64,000 bases of DNA from Pseudomonas knackmussii B13 (GTDB lineage Bacteria > Pseudomonadota > Gammaproteobacteria > Pseudomonadales > Pseudomonadaceae). Every line of letters starts with the position of its first letter. Positions within the stretch are counted from its first letter, which is position 1. Position numbers and translations under genes: made by a program. The notes below the pieces were generated by a model. The model worked only from the letters and a program-made list of their open reading frames with translations, was not told the origin of the DNA and searched no databases. Location: the NCBI RefSeq assembly GCF_000689415.1, contig NZ_HG322950.1:4471501-4535500 (forward strand), in the 5' to 3' direction. This document shows, one piece after another, positions 1 through 8,522 of the stretch.

Positions 1-189
1 GGCCAGGCCGAACCAGGGCCGCGCCTCGCTGAGCCCCTCGTAGGCCAGGCCGATCAGCTCCGCCAGAGCCTCGGCGACCTGCCAAGGCGGCGAGGAAGCC
101 TGGGCGCCGCACAGCAGCACCCCCAGCCCTTGTTCACGGCCCACGACGGCGCGGACCGCTCCCTGCATCTCGGTGAAGGCGAACTTCAT
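1..189 (-). CDS. Partial ORF of unknown function, cut by the window edge
   Basis: An open frame begins at an ATG (complement of 187-189) and runs off the left edge; 63 codons are visible. The peptide starts MKFAFTEMQG and looks soluble and alpha-helical, with no signal peptide or membrane segment. It lies downstream of the HIP operon on the same strand, but 440 bases of repeat-rich DNA separate them, so it is probably a separate unit. I do not recognise a family. The ribosome binding site is weak, so the start is uncertain. Confidence 0.4.
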   Translation of the reverse strand, partial: MKFAFTEMQGAVRAVVGREQGLGVLLCGAQASSPPWQVAEALAELIGLAYEGLSEARPWFGLA

Positions 190-629
190 GGCAGGCAGCC
201 CTGTCGAGTCGGATGGAGGCAGTCTGGCCGCAGCGCGGGTGGGGGGAATCGTCCGAATGGACGTGGGGGCTTGCCGGAGCCGGCCTTTCGCAGGAGCGAG
301 CTTGCTCGCGAACCGAGGCAACCGGCCGGCTGCAGAACCCCCCGTTCTGCCGAACAGCCCCCTCTCCCGCTTGCGGGGGAGGGTTAGGGAGGGGGAGCGG
401 AGTCAGGCTTGGCGCCGATGCTGGGGCGAAGTCCGCTACCCTCTCCCCAGCCCTCTCCTACGCGGCCCGCCCTGAAGGGAGAAGGAGCCGTTCGGCATCA
501 TCCTGTAGGAACGGATTCATCCGCGATTATCCCTGCACCGAGACAACCCTGTAGGAGCGCGCCATGCGCGCGATTCGCGGCCATGGGCCGCTCCTACAGG
601 GGAACTCCGTATGTTGAGGTTTGCGGGTC
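190..629. repeat. Intergenic block of short palindromic repeats
   Basis: No gene is seen here. The block holds several Pseudomonas-type intergenic repeats. A good inverted repeat at 548-600 has arms CCTGTAGGAGCG and CGCTCCTACAGG. Related half-elements lie at about 288-318 and 505-540. C/G-rich CCCTCTCCC/GGGAGAGGG-type tracts lie at about 355-400 and 440-488. The 548-600 hairpin sits just past the stop of the last HIP operon gene and could terminate or stabilise that transcript; this role is inferred. Confidence 0.7.
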
Positions 630-1505
630 TCAGGTGCCGTAGACCTTCTGCGCCGGCACCGCTTGTTCGATCAGGGCATCCACTGCCGCACCGACTTCCG
701 CCGGCTGCCAGCGCGCGCCCTTGTCGAGTTGCGGACCCAGGCGCCAACCGTCGGCGATGGACAGCTTGCCGCCTTCCACCTCGAACAGCTTTCCAGTGAC
801 GTGCTGCGAGTCCTCGGACACCAGCCAGGCCACCAGTGGCGCGACGTTTTCCGGGGCGAAGTGGTCGAAGCCTTCTTCCGGCTTTTTCATCGTCGCGGCG
901 AACACCTGTTCGGTCATGCCGGTGCGCGCGGCCGGGGCCAGGGCGTTGGCGGTGATGCCGTAGCGCGCCAGTTCCGCCGCCTGCACCAGGGTCAGGGAGG
1001 CGATGCCGCCCTTGGCTGCTGCGTAGTTGGATTGGCCGATGCTGCCTTGCAGCCCGGCGCCGGAGCTGGTGTTGATGATGCGCGCCTGCACCTTGGCGCC
1101 CTGCTTCGCCTGCTCGCGCCAGTGCTTCACGGCGTGGCTGGCGATGCAGAAGTGGCCCTTCAGGTGCACGGCCATCACCGCGTCCCAGTCGGCTTCGGTG
1201 AGGCTGGCGAACATGCGGTCGCGGCAGATGCCGGCGTTGTTGACCACCGCGTGCAGGTCGCCGAAGGCGGCGATGGCCGAGCCGACGATCTCGCCAGCTT
1301 CGACGTAGTCGGTGATGTCGTGGCAGTCGCCGATGGCGCTGCCGCCCTGGTCGCGGATCAGCGCCACCACGCCGGCGACGGCTTCGCGGTTGATGTCGTT
1401 GACCACGACTTTCGCGCCCTCGGCCGCCAGGGCCAGGGCATAGGCGCGGCCAAGGCCGCCCCCGGCGCCGGTGATGATGACGACGCGGTCTTTGCAGATT
1501 GGCAT
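630..1505 (-). CDS. ipdF: IpdF-like short-chain dehydrogenase (hydroxyacyl-CoA dehydrogenase of HIP degradation)
   Basis: A 291-residue classical SDR. It shows the NAD(P)-binding TGAGGGLG motif (residues 12-19), NNAG (89-92), and an active site with Ser147/148, Tyr161 and Lys165 (YAAAK). The extended C-terminus and overall pattern resemble the dehydrogenase domain of peroxisomal MFE-2 and the IpdF group, which oxidises a ring hydroxyl of the hydroxylated HIP-CoA side-chain intermediates in steroid C/D-ring breakdown. It is the last recognisable gene of the 10310-to-630 operon, 84 bases after the thiolase, with a palindromic repeat in that gap. The family call is firm; the exact substrate is inferred from context. 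Confidence 0.75.
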   Translation of the reverse strand: MPICKDRVVIITGAGGGLGRAYALALAAEGAKVVVNDINREAVAGVVALIRDQGGSAIGDCHDITDYVEAGEIVGSAIAAFGDLHAVVNNAGICRDRMFASLTEADWDAVMAVHLKGHFCIASHAVKHWREQAKQGAKVQARIINTSSGAGLQGSIGQSNYAAAKGGIASLTLVQAAELARYGITANALAPAARTGMTEQVFAATMKKPEEGFDHFAPENVAPLVAWLVSEDSQHVTGKLFEVEGGKLSIADGWRLGPQLDKGARWQPAEVGAAVDALIEQAVPAQKVYGT

Positions 1506-1528
1506 GGGGTACTCCGGTAATTCAGATT

Positions 1529-1563
1529 GGCGAGAATCGCGGGCATGGCCCGCTCCTACATGG
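1529..1563. repeat. GTAGGAGCG-type palindromic repeat element
   Basis: The stretch GCGGGCATGGCCCGCTCCTACA belongs to the same repeat family as 548-600 and 46622-46675. It lies between the thiolase and the IpdF-like gene inside the operon, where it may act as an RNA hairpin that adjusts expression of the last gene. That role is inferred. Confidence 0.6.
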
Positions 1564-1589
1564 AGGCCCGCAGGAGAGGGGCGACTCGC

Positions 1590-2738
1590 TCACAGCCTTT
1601 CGATAATCGTCACGTTCGCCTGCCCACCGCCTTCGCACATGGTCTGCAGGCCATAACGCCCGCCCGCGCGTTCCAGCTCGTGGAGCAGCGTGGTCATCAA
1701 CCGGGCGCCCGTTGCGCCCAACGGATGGCCGAGGGCGATGGCGCCGCCGTTGACGTTGGTGCGTTCGTGGGGGTAGCCGGTTTCCTCCAGCCAGGCCATG
1801 ACCACCGAGGCGAAGGCTTCGTTGATCTCCACCCGGTCGATGTCTTCCAGGCGCATGCCGGCCTTCTTCAGCGCGTACTCGGTGGCCGGGATGGGCGCGG
1901 TGAGCATCCACACCGGGTCGTCGGCGCGCACGCTGAGGTGGTGGATGCGGGCTCGCGGAGTCAGGCCGTAGCGCTTGAGCGCCTGCTCGGAAACGATCAG
2001 CAGGGCGCTGGCCGCGTCGCAGGTCTGGCTCGATACGCCGGCGGTGACGCGGTCGCAGCCGAATAGGCTTTCCAGCTCGGCCATCTTCGCCAGGCTGGTC
2101 TGCCGGGGCGTCTCGTCGTGCTCGATGCCGGCCAGCGGGGCTATTTCGCGCTTGAAGCGGCCTTCCTCGATGGCGCGCAATGCGCGGCGGTGGGATTCCA
2201 GCGAGTAGGCTTCCAGCGCCTCGCGGCTGATGCCCCACTTCTCGGCGATCATCTGCGCCGAGCGGAATTGGCTCGGCGGCGTCGCGCCGTAACGCTTCAC
2301 CCAGCCTTCGGAGCCGCTGAAGGGGTCGCTGAAGCCCAGCGGCTCGGCGGCGGTCATGGCCGAGGAGATCGGGATCTGCGTCATGGTCTGCACGCCGCCG
2401 GCGATCACCACGTCCTGGGTGCCGCTCATCACAGCTTGCGCGGCGAAATGCACGGCCTGCTGCGAGGAGCCGCACTGGCGGTCGACTGTGGTGCCGGGCA
2501 CGCCCTGGTCGAGGCCGGCAGCCAGCCAGCAGGTGCGGGCGATGTCGCCGGCCAGCGGGCCGATGGTGTCGACGCAACCGAAGATGACGTCGTCGTAGTC
2601 CGCGTCCGGAATGCCGTTGCGCTGCACCAGTTCGCGCAGCACGTGGGCACCGAGGTCGGCGGCGTGGATCTGCGCCAGGCCGCCCTTGCGCTTGCCGGTG
2701 GGCGTGCGCAGGGCGTCGACTATGTAGGCTTCTGCCAT
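1590..2738 (-). CDS. fadA6: FadA6-like acetyl-CoA acetyltransferase (thiolase)
   Basis: A 382-residue thiolase with a complete catalytic set: nucleophile Cys89 in DRQCGSSQQA, the NEAFA loop, His338 in GHPLGATGAR, and Cys368 in MCEGGGQ. In HIP catabolism the FadA6-type thiolase cleaves beta-keto acyl-CoA intermediates that arise after ring C opens, releasing acetyl-CoA. It sits between the IpdF-like SDR and the beta subunit of the acyl-CoA dehydrogenase, 10 bases after the latter, so it belongs to the same transcript. Thiolase identity is certain; the FadA6 role rests on operon context. Confidence 0.85.
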   Translation of the reverse strand: MAEAYIVDALRTPTGKRKGGLAQIHAADLGAHVLRELVQRNGIPDADYDDVIFGCVDTIGPLAGDIARTCWLAAGLDQGVPGTTVDRQCGSSQQAVHFAAQAVMSGTQDVVIAGGVQTMTQIPISSAMTAAEPLGFSDPFSGSEGWVKRYGATPPSQFRSAQMIAEKWGISREALEAYSLESHRRALRAIEEGRFKREIAPLAGIEHDETPRQTSLAKMAELESLFGCDRVTAGVSSQTCDAASALLIVSEQALKRYGLTPRARIHHLSVRADDPVWMLTAPIPATEYALKKAGMRLEDIDRVEINEAFASVVMAWLEETGYPHERTNVNGGAIALGHPLGATGARLMTTLLHELERAGGRYGLQTMCEGGGQANVTIIERL

Positions 2739-2748
2739 GGTCCTTTCC

Positions 2749-3816
2749 TCAACTGCCGAAGGTGTGGCCGGCGCCGGCGTTCAGTTCGCCGGCGAACAGC
2801 GCCTGGCACAGCCGCGCCTTGTGCAGGCTGCGGTCGCCCCAGACCTTGTCCAGGGCCCAGGCGCGCTTCATGTAGATCTGCAGGTCGACTTCCCAGGTGT
2901 AACCCATGGCGCCGTGCACCTGGATCGCGTGCTTGGCGGCGAGCTGCGAAGCCTCGGCGCACGCCAGGCGCGCTTGCGAGACGTGCAGCGCGGCCTGCGA
3001 GTGGCCTTCGGCAATCGACTGCGCGGCGCGGTACAGCGGCGCCTTGGCGAACTCGATGAGCACCGCGACGTCGGCCATCAGGTGCTTGACCGCCTGGAAG
3101 CTGCCGATCGGCTTGCCGAACTGCTTGCGCTCGAAGCTGTAGTCCACCGCCAGGTCGACCATGCGCCGGGCCAGGCCCAACTGCTGCGCGGCGCAGGCCA
3201 GGGCGCCGCGCTCGAAAGCAGCGGCCCACAGCGTGCAAGCTTGCTCACCGCTGGCGACCAGGGTTTGCGCGCTCGGCGTCCACTGCACGCTGAACAGCTG
3301 GCGGCCGGGGTCCAGCGCCGGGCTGCGGGTGAGTTCGACGGCAGCTCGCGGTACGGCGTGTACTTCATCGCGGCTGCCGAGGATCAGCAGGTCGGCGACG
3401 TGCGCGTCGGCCACCAGCAGGTTGTCCGGGTGGCCCACCGCCAGGCGCGCGCGGCCCTCGGCGATGCGCCCGAGCCAGTCGCTCTTCAGCGCCTCGTGTT
3501 CGGCGCCTAGCGCTGCCAGTAGCGGCACGCCGACCAGCAAGGTGTCGAGCAGCGGTTCGGGCAGCGCGGCATAGCCGCACTCCTGCGCCGGCAGGACCCA
3601 GTCGGTCTCGTCCAGGCCCAGGCCGCCATAGGCCTCGGGCACATTGAGCACGGTCAAGCCGAGCTCGGCCAGTTGCGCCCAGAGGGCGTCGCAGCGGCCG
3701 CTTTCGCTGTCCCACAGCTCGCGCAGGCGCTCGGGGGTCACCTGGTTGGTGAGGAAGGCGCGCACGCTGTCCTGGAAGCTCAGCTGGTCGTCGTTGAAGG
3801 TGAAGTCCATGGCCAA
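2749..3816 (-). CDS. ipdE2: IpdE2-like acyl-CoA dehydrogenase, small (beta) subunit
   Basis: A 355-residue acyl-CoA dehydrogenase-fold protein starting MAMDFTFNDDQLSFQDSVRAF. It is shorter than its neighbour and has diverged in the central beta domain, as expected for the beta subunit of the alpha2beta2 dehydrogenases used in steroid catabolism. In mycobacteria IpdE1-IpdE2 (formerly FadE30/FadE33) dehydrogenates 5OH-HIP-CoA, and proteobacteria encode the two subunits side by side, as here with 5 bases between them. A C-terminal KQFGKPIGSFQAVKHLMAD stretch is typical of the ACAD helical domain. Confidence 0.75.
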   Translation of the reverse strand: MAMDFTFNDDQLSFQDSVRAFLTNQVTPERLRELWDSESGRCDALWAQLAELGLTVLNVPEAYGGLGLDETDWVLPAQECGYAALPEPLLDTLLVGVPLLAALGAEHEALKSDWLGRIAEGRARLAVGHPDNLLVADAHVADLLILGSRDEVHAVPRAAVELTRSPALDPGRQLFSVQWTPSAQTLVASGEQACTLWAAAFERGALACAAQQLGLARRMVDLAVDYSFERKQFGKPIGSFQAVKHLMADVAVLIEFAKAPLYRAAQSIAEGHSQAALHVSQARLACAEASQLAAKHAIQVHGAMGYTWEVDLQIYMKRAWALDKVWGDRSLHKARLCQALFAGELNAGAGHTFGS

Positions 3817-3821
3817 TCTCC

Positions 3822-4988
3822 TCAGGCGCGCGGCATGCCGAGCATGCGTTCGGCGATGATGTTGCGCTGGATTTCGTTGGTGCCGGCGTAGATCGGCCCG
3901 GCCAGGGAGAACAGGAAACCGTCCAGCCAGCGCCCCACGTCGCCGGCCAGCGGCGCGCCGGGCAGCAGTTCGGCGCGGGCGCCGAGGATGCTCAGCGCGG
4001 TGTCGTGCATGCGCTGGTCCAGCTCAGACCAGAAGATCTTGTTGGTCGAGGATTCCGGGCCGATGCGCCCGCCCTGCTGCAGGCGCGAGGCAGTCATGTA
4101 GGTGCTCAGGGTGTAGGCCTCGGCGTCGAGCCAGGCGCGCATCACCGCCTCGCCGATGGCCGGGTCGCGGTCCGCCGCCTCGCGGTTCTCCAGGTACAGC
4201 TGCAGCAGGCGCCGCGCGGTTTCCTGGAAGCGCGCCGGCGAGCGCAGCATCAGCCCGCGCTCGAAGCCGGCGGTGGACATCGCCACGTGCCAGCCCTGGC
4301 CCTCGCCGCCGAGGACGTTCTCCACCGGCACCTTCACGTCGTCGAAGAAGATCTCGGCGAAGCCCGGCAGGCCGTCGAGCTGGGCGATCGGGCGGATGGT
4401 GATGCCCGGCGCGTCGAGCGGCACCAGGATGAAGGTCAGGCCGTGGTGGCGGCTGGACTGGGGGTCGGTGCGGAACATGCCGAACAGCCAGTCGGCCCAC
4501 ACGGCGCGGGTCGACCAGGTCTTCTGGCCGTTGATCACGTAGTGGTCGCCGACGCGCTCGGCGCGCGAGCGGATCGCCGCCATGTCGGAACCGGCGCCCG
4601 GTTCGGACCAGCCTTGCGCCCACACCTCTTCGCCGCGCGCCATGGACGGCAGGAAGCGGGCCTTCTGCTCCTCGGTGCCGAACTCCATGAGGGTCGGGCC
4701 GAGGAGGAAAATGCCGTTCTGGTTGACCCGCGCCGGGGCCCCCGCGCGGTAGTACTCCTCCTCGAAGATCAGCCACTGGATCAGGTCGCAGCCGCGACCG
4801 CCGTAGGCCTCGGGCCAGGTCACCATGCCCCAGTGGCCTTCGTGCAGGCGCGCTTCCCAGTCACGGTGCAGGCGGAAGCCCTCCTCGGTGTCGAAGGAGG
4901 GCAAGGGGTTCTTGGGCACATTGGCCGCCAGCCAGGCGCGGACTTCCTCGCGGAAGGCGCGTTGTTCGTCGTTGTAGTTCAGGTCCAT
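3822..4988 (-). CDS. ipdE1: IpdE1-like acyl-CoA dehydrogenase, large (alpha) subunit
   Basis: A 388-residue acyl-CoA dehydrogenase with the full set of family signatures. The FAD/substrate loop is WSEPGAGSDMA, followed by NGQKTWST, and the C-terminal FAD-contact sequence is YAGTNEIQRNIIAERMLG. It pairs with the adjacent shorter gene as the alpha subunit of an IpdE1-IpdE2-type heterotetramer that introduces the C=C bond in the propionyl side chain of 5OH-HIP-CoA. It lies 16 bases downstream of the EchA20-like crotonase. Subunit assignment is by length and motif completeness. Confidence 0.8.
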   Translation of the reverse strand: MDLNYNDEQRAFREEVRAWLAANVPKNPLPSFDTEEGFRLHRDWEARLHEGHWGMVTWPEAYGGRGCDLIQWLIFEEEYYRAGAPARVNQNGIFLLGPTLMEFGTEEQKARFLPSMARGEEVWAQGWSEPGAGSDMAAIRSRAERVGDHYVINGQKTWSTRAVWADWLFGMFRTDPQSSRHHGLTFILVPLDAPGITIRPIAQLDGLPGFAEIFFDDVKVPVENVLGGEGQGWHVAMSTAGFERGLMLRSPARFQETARRLLQLYLENREAADRDPAIGEAVMRAWLDAEAYTLSTYMTASRLQQGGRIGPESSTNKIFWSELDQRMHDTALSILGARAELLPGAPLAGDVGRWLDGFLFSLAGPIYAGTNEIQRNIIAERMLGMPRA

Positions 4989-5004
4989 GGGCGGTTGCCT
5001 GCGG

Positions 5005-5757
5005 TCAGTTGAATTGCGCGTCGCGTTTTTCCACGAAGGAATCGCGCGCTTCCTGCGAATCGATCGAGCGGTAGGCTTCGAGGGTGAAGCCCTGCTCCCA
5101 GCGGTATTTGTCCTCGAGGTTGCCGTCCTCGATGCCGGTCAGCGCCTCCTTGGCCAGGGCGATCATGGCCGGGCTCTTGGCGGCGATCTTGCGGGCGATG
5201 TCCAGGGCCGCGTCGCGCAGCTTCTCGCGCGGCACCACGCGCTCCACGGCGCCCAGGCGGAAGGCCTCGTAGGCGTCGATGGGCTCGCCGGTGAAGTACA
5301 TGTGGCGCACCTTCTGCACCGGGAAAAGGCGCTGCAGGTGCGCGCCGCCGCCCATGGCGCCACGGTCCACCTCGGGTACGCCGAAGGTCGCGCACTCGCT
5401 GGCGACGACTATGTCCGCCGCGCCGCACAGGCCGATGCCGCCGCCGAGGACGAAGCCGTGTACGGCGGCGATCACCGGCTTGGGATTGCGATGCACCGCC
5501 TTGAAGCTGTCGTAGTTGCCCTTGTTCACCGCAACGATCAGGTTGCCGTTGGCGGCCAGTTCCTTGATGTCGACGCCGGCGCAGAAGCCGCGGCCTTCGG
5601 CGCGGATGACGATGACCCGCACGCGCGGATCGCGGCCCAGGCTTTCCAGCTCGGCGGCGATGGCCGCCCAGCCGGCGCAGTCGAAGGCGTTCACCGGCGG
5701 GCGGTCGAACACCAGCTCGGCGATGTGCTCGTTGATCTCAACGCGAAACGGCTGCAT
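5005..5757 (-). CDS. echA20: EchA20-like crotonase (ring D hydrolase of HIP pathway)
   Basis: A 250-residue enoyl-CoA hydratase/isomerase-fold protein starting MQPFRVEINEHIAELVFDRP. The oxyanion-hole regions GRGFCAGVDI and HGFVLGGGIGLCGAADI are present. Length and position match the EchA20 group, which in Mycobacterium hydrolyses ring D of the CoA-activated indanedione after IpdC has acted. Its start overlaps the last 20 bases of the ipdC-like gene, suggesting translational coupling. I chose ATG 5757 over upstream in-frame codons because they lie inside ipdC. A second crotonase at 6847-7704 means the hydratase and hydrolase roles could be swapped. Confidence 0.75.
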   Translation of the reverse strand: MQPFRVEINEHIAELVFDRPPVNAFDCAGWAAIAAELESLGRDPRVRVIVIRAEGRGFCAGVDIKELAANGNLIVAVNKGNYDSFKAVHRNPKPVIAAVHGFVLGGGIGLCGAADIVVASECATFGVPEVDRGAMGGGAHLQRLFPVQKVRHMYFTGEPIDAYEAFRLGAVERVVPREKLRDAALDIARKIAAKSPAMIALAKEALTGIEDGNLEDKYRWEQGFTLEAYRSIDSQEARDSFVEKRDAQFN

Positions 5758-6850
5758 TGCGGCTCTCCTGGGCGTTGTCGGAAGGGGTTTGCGCGGCCAC
5801 CCGCGCGGCCAGTGCGGCGAGGCGCGTCTCGGCCTGGGCGACCATGTTCTGGATGAGTTCGGCGCAGGACGGCCGGGCGTCGAGCAGCGCGGCGACCTGC
5901 CCGGCGGGCAGCACGCCGGCCTCGGGTTCGCCATCGACCATGGCCTTCTGGATCACCATGGGCGCGTTGGCCGCCAGCAGCGCCTGGGCAAGCGTCAGCT
6001 CACCGCGATTGCGCAGGGCCTGGAGCATCTGCCCCAGACCGATGCCGGACAGGCGCCGGTAAGCCAGCGCGCAGCCCACGGCCAGGCGCAGGCGGCGCAA
6101 GGGGCCGGCGGCTTCGAGTTCGTCGAGCAGTTCGTTGCGGATCATGCGTTGCGGCAGGCCGTCGAGGGCGCGGCTGACGATGACCTTCGCCGGGTCCTTC
6201 ACACCGAGATAGCGATTCAGCGTGGCGTCCGGCACCGGGCTTTCGCGGCTCATCAGGAAGCGCGTGCCCATGGCCACGCCTTCGGCGCCCAGGGCCAGCG
6301 CGGCGACCAGGCCAGCGCCGTCGTGGAAGCCGCCAGCGGCCACCACCGGCACATTCACTGCGTCACGCACCTGCGCCAGCAGCAGCGCGGTCGGCACCGA
6401 GCCGGTATGGCCGCCGCCCTCCCCGCCTTGCACCGTGACGATATCGGCCCCCATCTCCACGGCCTTCTGCGCGTGTTTCAGCGCGCCGACGGTGGGCATG
6501 CAGATCACCCCGGCGTCTTTCAAGCGGGCGACCATCTGCTTGCCCGGCGAGCGGCTGTAGCTCACCGCCTTCACACCGTGGCGCAGCACCAGCTCGACGA
6601 TCTCGCCGGCGTTGGGCTGGTACATGTGGAAGTTGACCCCGAACGGCCGGTCGGTCAGCGCCTTGGTCTGGAGAATCGCCGCTTCCATCAGGTGCGGCTC
6701 GATGGTGGCCCCGGCGAGAAAGCCGAAGCCGCCTGCATTGCAGGTGGCCGCCACCAGGCGCGGGTCGGCGACCCAGCCCATGGCGGTCTGGATGATCGGG
6801 TAACGGCAGCCGAGCAGCTCGGTGACGCGGGTGCTCAGGTCCAGGCTCAT
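5738..6850 (-). CDS. ipdC: IpdC-like flavin-dependent oxidoreductase (nitronate monooxygenase family)
   Basis: A 370-residue FMN-dependent TIM-barrel protein of the 2-nitropropane dioxygenase family. It has the N-terminal YPIIQTAMGWVADP segment and the FMN-phosphate loop VQGGEGGGHTG, then AAGGFHDG and GAEGVAMGTRF. In steroid degraders IpdC prepares ring D for hydrolysis by unsaturating the CoA thioester, not by oxidising nitronates. It overlaps the upstream crotonase by 4 bases (ATGA) and the downstream one by 20, so translation is probably coupled through all three. Function is assigned by family plus operon. Confidence 0.8.
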   Translation of the reverse strand: MSLDLSTRVTELLGCRYPIIQTAMGWVADPRLVAATCNAGGFGFLAGATIEPHLMEAAILQTKALTDRPFGVNFHMYQPNAGEIVELVLRHGVKAVSYSRSPGKQMVARLKDAGVICMPTVGALKHAQKAVEMGADIVTVQGGEGGGHTGSVPTALLLAQVRDAVNVPVVAAGGFHDGAGLVAALALGAEGVAMGTRFLMSRESPVPDATLNRYLGVKDPAKVIVSRALDGLPQRMIRNELLDELEAAGPLRRLRLAVGCALAYRRLSGIGLGQMLQALRNRGELTLAQALLAANAPMVIQKAMVDGEPEAGVLPAGQVAALLDARPSCAELIQNMVAQAETRLAALAARVAAQTPSDNAQESRNAAVSR

Positions 6851-7704
6851 CGCCCCTCCTTGGCCGGCTCGCGCTGCGAACTGGCCATGCTGCGGGCGTC
6901 GTAGCCGCCCAGGCGGTCGCCGCTGACCAGCTCGTTGTGGGCGTGGGCGAAGTGGTGCAGGCCGAACACCATGTCCATGGTGGCGCGCTTGCCCATCAGG
7001 TCCTCGGCGTTGTTCAGCGCCTGCTTGGTCAGCTGCAGGCCCAGGCGCGGCATCTCGGCGATGCGCCGGGCCATGTCGAGGGTCACGTCGAGCAGCACGT
7101 CGCGCGGTACCACCTTGTTGACCATGCCCATCTGCCAGGCGCGCTCGGCCGGCATGCGCTCGCCGAGGAAGAGGAATTCCTTGGCGATGCGCGGGTTCAG
7201 TTCGTGGGCGTGGGCGAAGTACTCCACGCCCGGAATGCCCATGCGCACCACCGGATCGCGGAAGTACGCATCGTCGCTGGCGACGATCAGGTCGCAGACC
7301 CACGCCAGCATCAGGCCGCCGGCGATGCAGGCGCCCTGGACCATGGCGATGGTCGGCTTGGGCATCTCGCGCCAGCGCCGGCACATGCCCAGGTAGACCT
7401 CCTGCTCGCGGGCGTAGAGGAACTCGCCGCCGGGCTTGTTCACGTGGTCGTACCAGAGGCTCGCGCGGTCGAAGCTCTTGTCCACGTCGCGGCCCGGCGT
7501 GCCGATGTCGTGGCCGGCTGAGAAGTGCTTGCCCTCGCCGCGCAGGACGATCACCTTGACCGCGTCGTCGTCGCAGGCGCGGCGGAAGGCCGCGTCCAGC
7601 GCGTAGGTCATCTGCGAGTTCTGCGCGTTGTGGAACTCGGGGCGGTTCATGGTGACCAGGGCCACCGGGCCCTGGACCTCGTAGAGAACGACCTCGTCGC
7701 TCAT
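6847..7704 (-). CDS. Enoyl-CoA hydratase/isomerase-family protein of the HIP operon
   Basis: A 285-residue crotonase, longer than the EchA20-like one. It shows the oxyanion-hole segments GKHFSAGHDIGTP and QGACIAGGLMLAWVCDLI and an acidic/His-rich C-terminal region. The likely job is hydration of the unsaturated 5OH-HIPE-CoA made by the IpdE1/E2-like dehydrogenase, as proposed for the second crotonase of proteobacterial steroid clusters; this is inference. It overlaps ipdB upstream and ipdC downstream, each by 4 bases (ATGA). The start at 7704 fits the overlap and the MSDEVVLYEV beginning. Confidence 0.75.
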   Translation of the reverse strand: MSDEVVLYEVQGPVALVTMNRPEFHNAQNSQMTYALDAAFRRACDDDAVKVIVLRGEGKHFSAGHDIGTPGRDVDKSFDRASLWYDHVNKPGGEFLYAREQEVYLGMCRRWREMPKPTIAMVQGACIAGGLMLAWVCDLIVASDDAYFRDPVVRMGIPGVEYFAHAHELNPRIAKEFLFLGERMPAERAWQMGMVNKVVPRDVLLDVTLDMARRIAEMPRLGLQLTKQALNNAEDLMGKRATMDMVFGLHHFAHAHNELVSGDRLGGYDARSMASSQREPAKEGR

Positions 7705-8510
7705 GGCCGCGCCTCCGCGTTGCGGCGGTCGCCCGGCGGGTTGTCCTTGAGCTGGCGGGCGCGCAGGTTCTGCGGGTCGAGGCGGCGGATCAGCTCCAGC
7801 TGCTCGGCGGTCGGCGCGGCGGTGGTAGGAATGTCGGCCGGCAGCGCCAGGTCGAAGCCGGTGTTGTCCAGCACCTGCGCCAGCTCCACGCCGGGGTGCA
7901 GCGAGCGCACGCGCATCTGCCGCTGCGGGCCCTGGAAGTCGAGCACGCAGAGGTCGGTGACCACCAGGCGGATGTCGATGTCGTCCAGCGACCAGCCACG
8001 GGCCAGGCGCGCCGGGTTGTAGCCGACCGAGGCGACCATGTCGACCTCGCCCTCGACGAACACGCGGCGGTTGTGCGCCGGCACGAAGAAGGAGTTGGCG
8101 TGGCTGATGGAGTTGCCGGGGAAGCCGCGCACGCCGAGCATCTGCGCCTTGGGCTTGGCGTAGTCGCCGACGCAGGAGATGTTCGCCTGGCCGAAGCGGT
8201 CGATCTGGGTCGGGCCCACCAGCGCGTGGCGGCGCCCGCCCCATACGTTGTCGAAGATGCGCGAGAAGCCCATCCAGCTGTCGCACTTCGGCTCGTAGCC
8301 GTTGCGTGCGCCCAGGGGCACCGGCTCGGCGACCATGAAGGCCTCGGAGTCGGTCATCAGCAGCTCGCGGTTGCTGCTCAGCATGGCCAGGGAAGCGGCC
8401 AGGCGCGGGATCACGCCGATGCCGGTGGCGAGCACTTCGCCGTCATTGCGCCAGCACTCGCTGGCGGCGCAGATCAGCAGTTCGGCGAGGCTGTAGGTTG
8501 TGTCGGTCAT
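7701..8510 (-). CDS. ipdB: IpdB-like CoA-transferase-fold hydrolase, beta subunit
   Basis: A 269-residue class I CoA-transferase-like beta subunit. With IpdA it forms the enzyme that hydrolytically opens ring C (COCHEA-CoA hydrolase); the family has the CoA-transferase fold but not its usual chemistry. Visible segments include LICAASECWRNDGEVLATG near the N-terminus and VGPTQIDRFGQANIS in the middle. The gene follows ipdA with a 12-base gap and overlaps the next crotonase by 4 bases. Because its partner ipdA appears frameshifted, this subunit may have no functional mate in this strain, unless the shift is an error or is bypassed. Confidence 0.85.
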   Translation of the reverse strand: MTDTTYSLAELLICAASECWRNDGEVLATGIGVIPRLAASLAMLSSNRELLMTDSEAFMVAEPVPLGARNGYEPKCDSWMGFSRIFDNVWGGRRHALVGPTQIDRFGQANISCVGDYAKPKAQMLGVRGFPGNSISHANSFFVPAHNRRVFVEGEVDMVASVGYNPARLARGWSLDDIDIRLVVTDLCVLDFQGPQRQMRVRSLHPGVELAQVLDNTGFDLALPADIPTTAAPTAEQLELIRRLDPQNLRARQLKDNPPGDRRNAEARP

Positions 8511-8522
8511 GGCTTGGCCTCG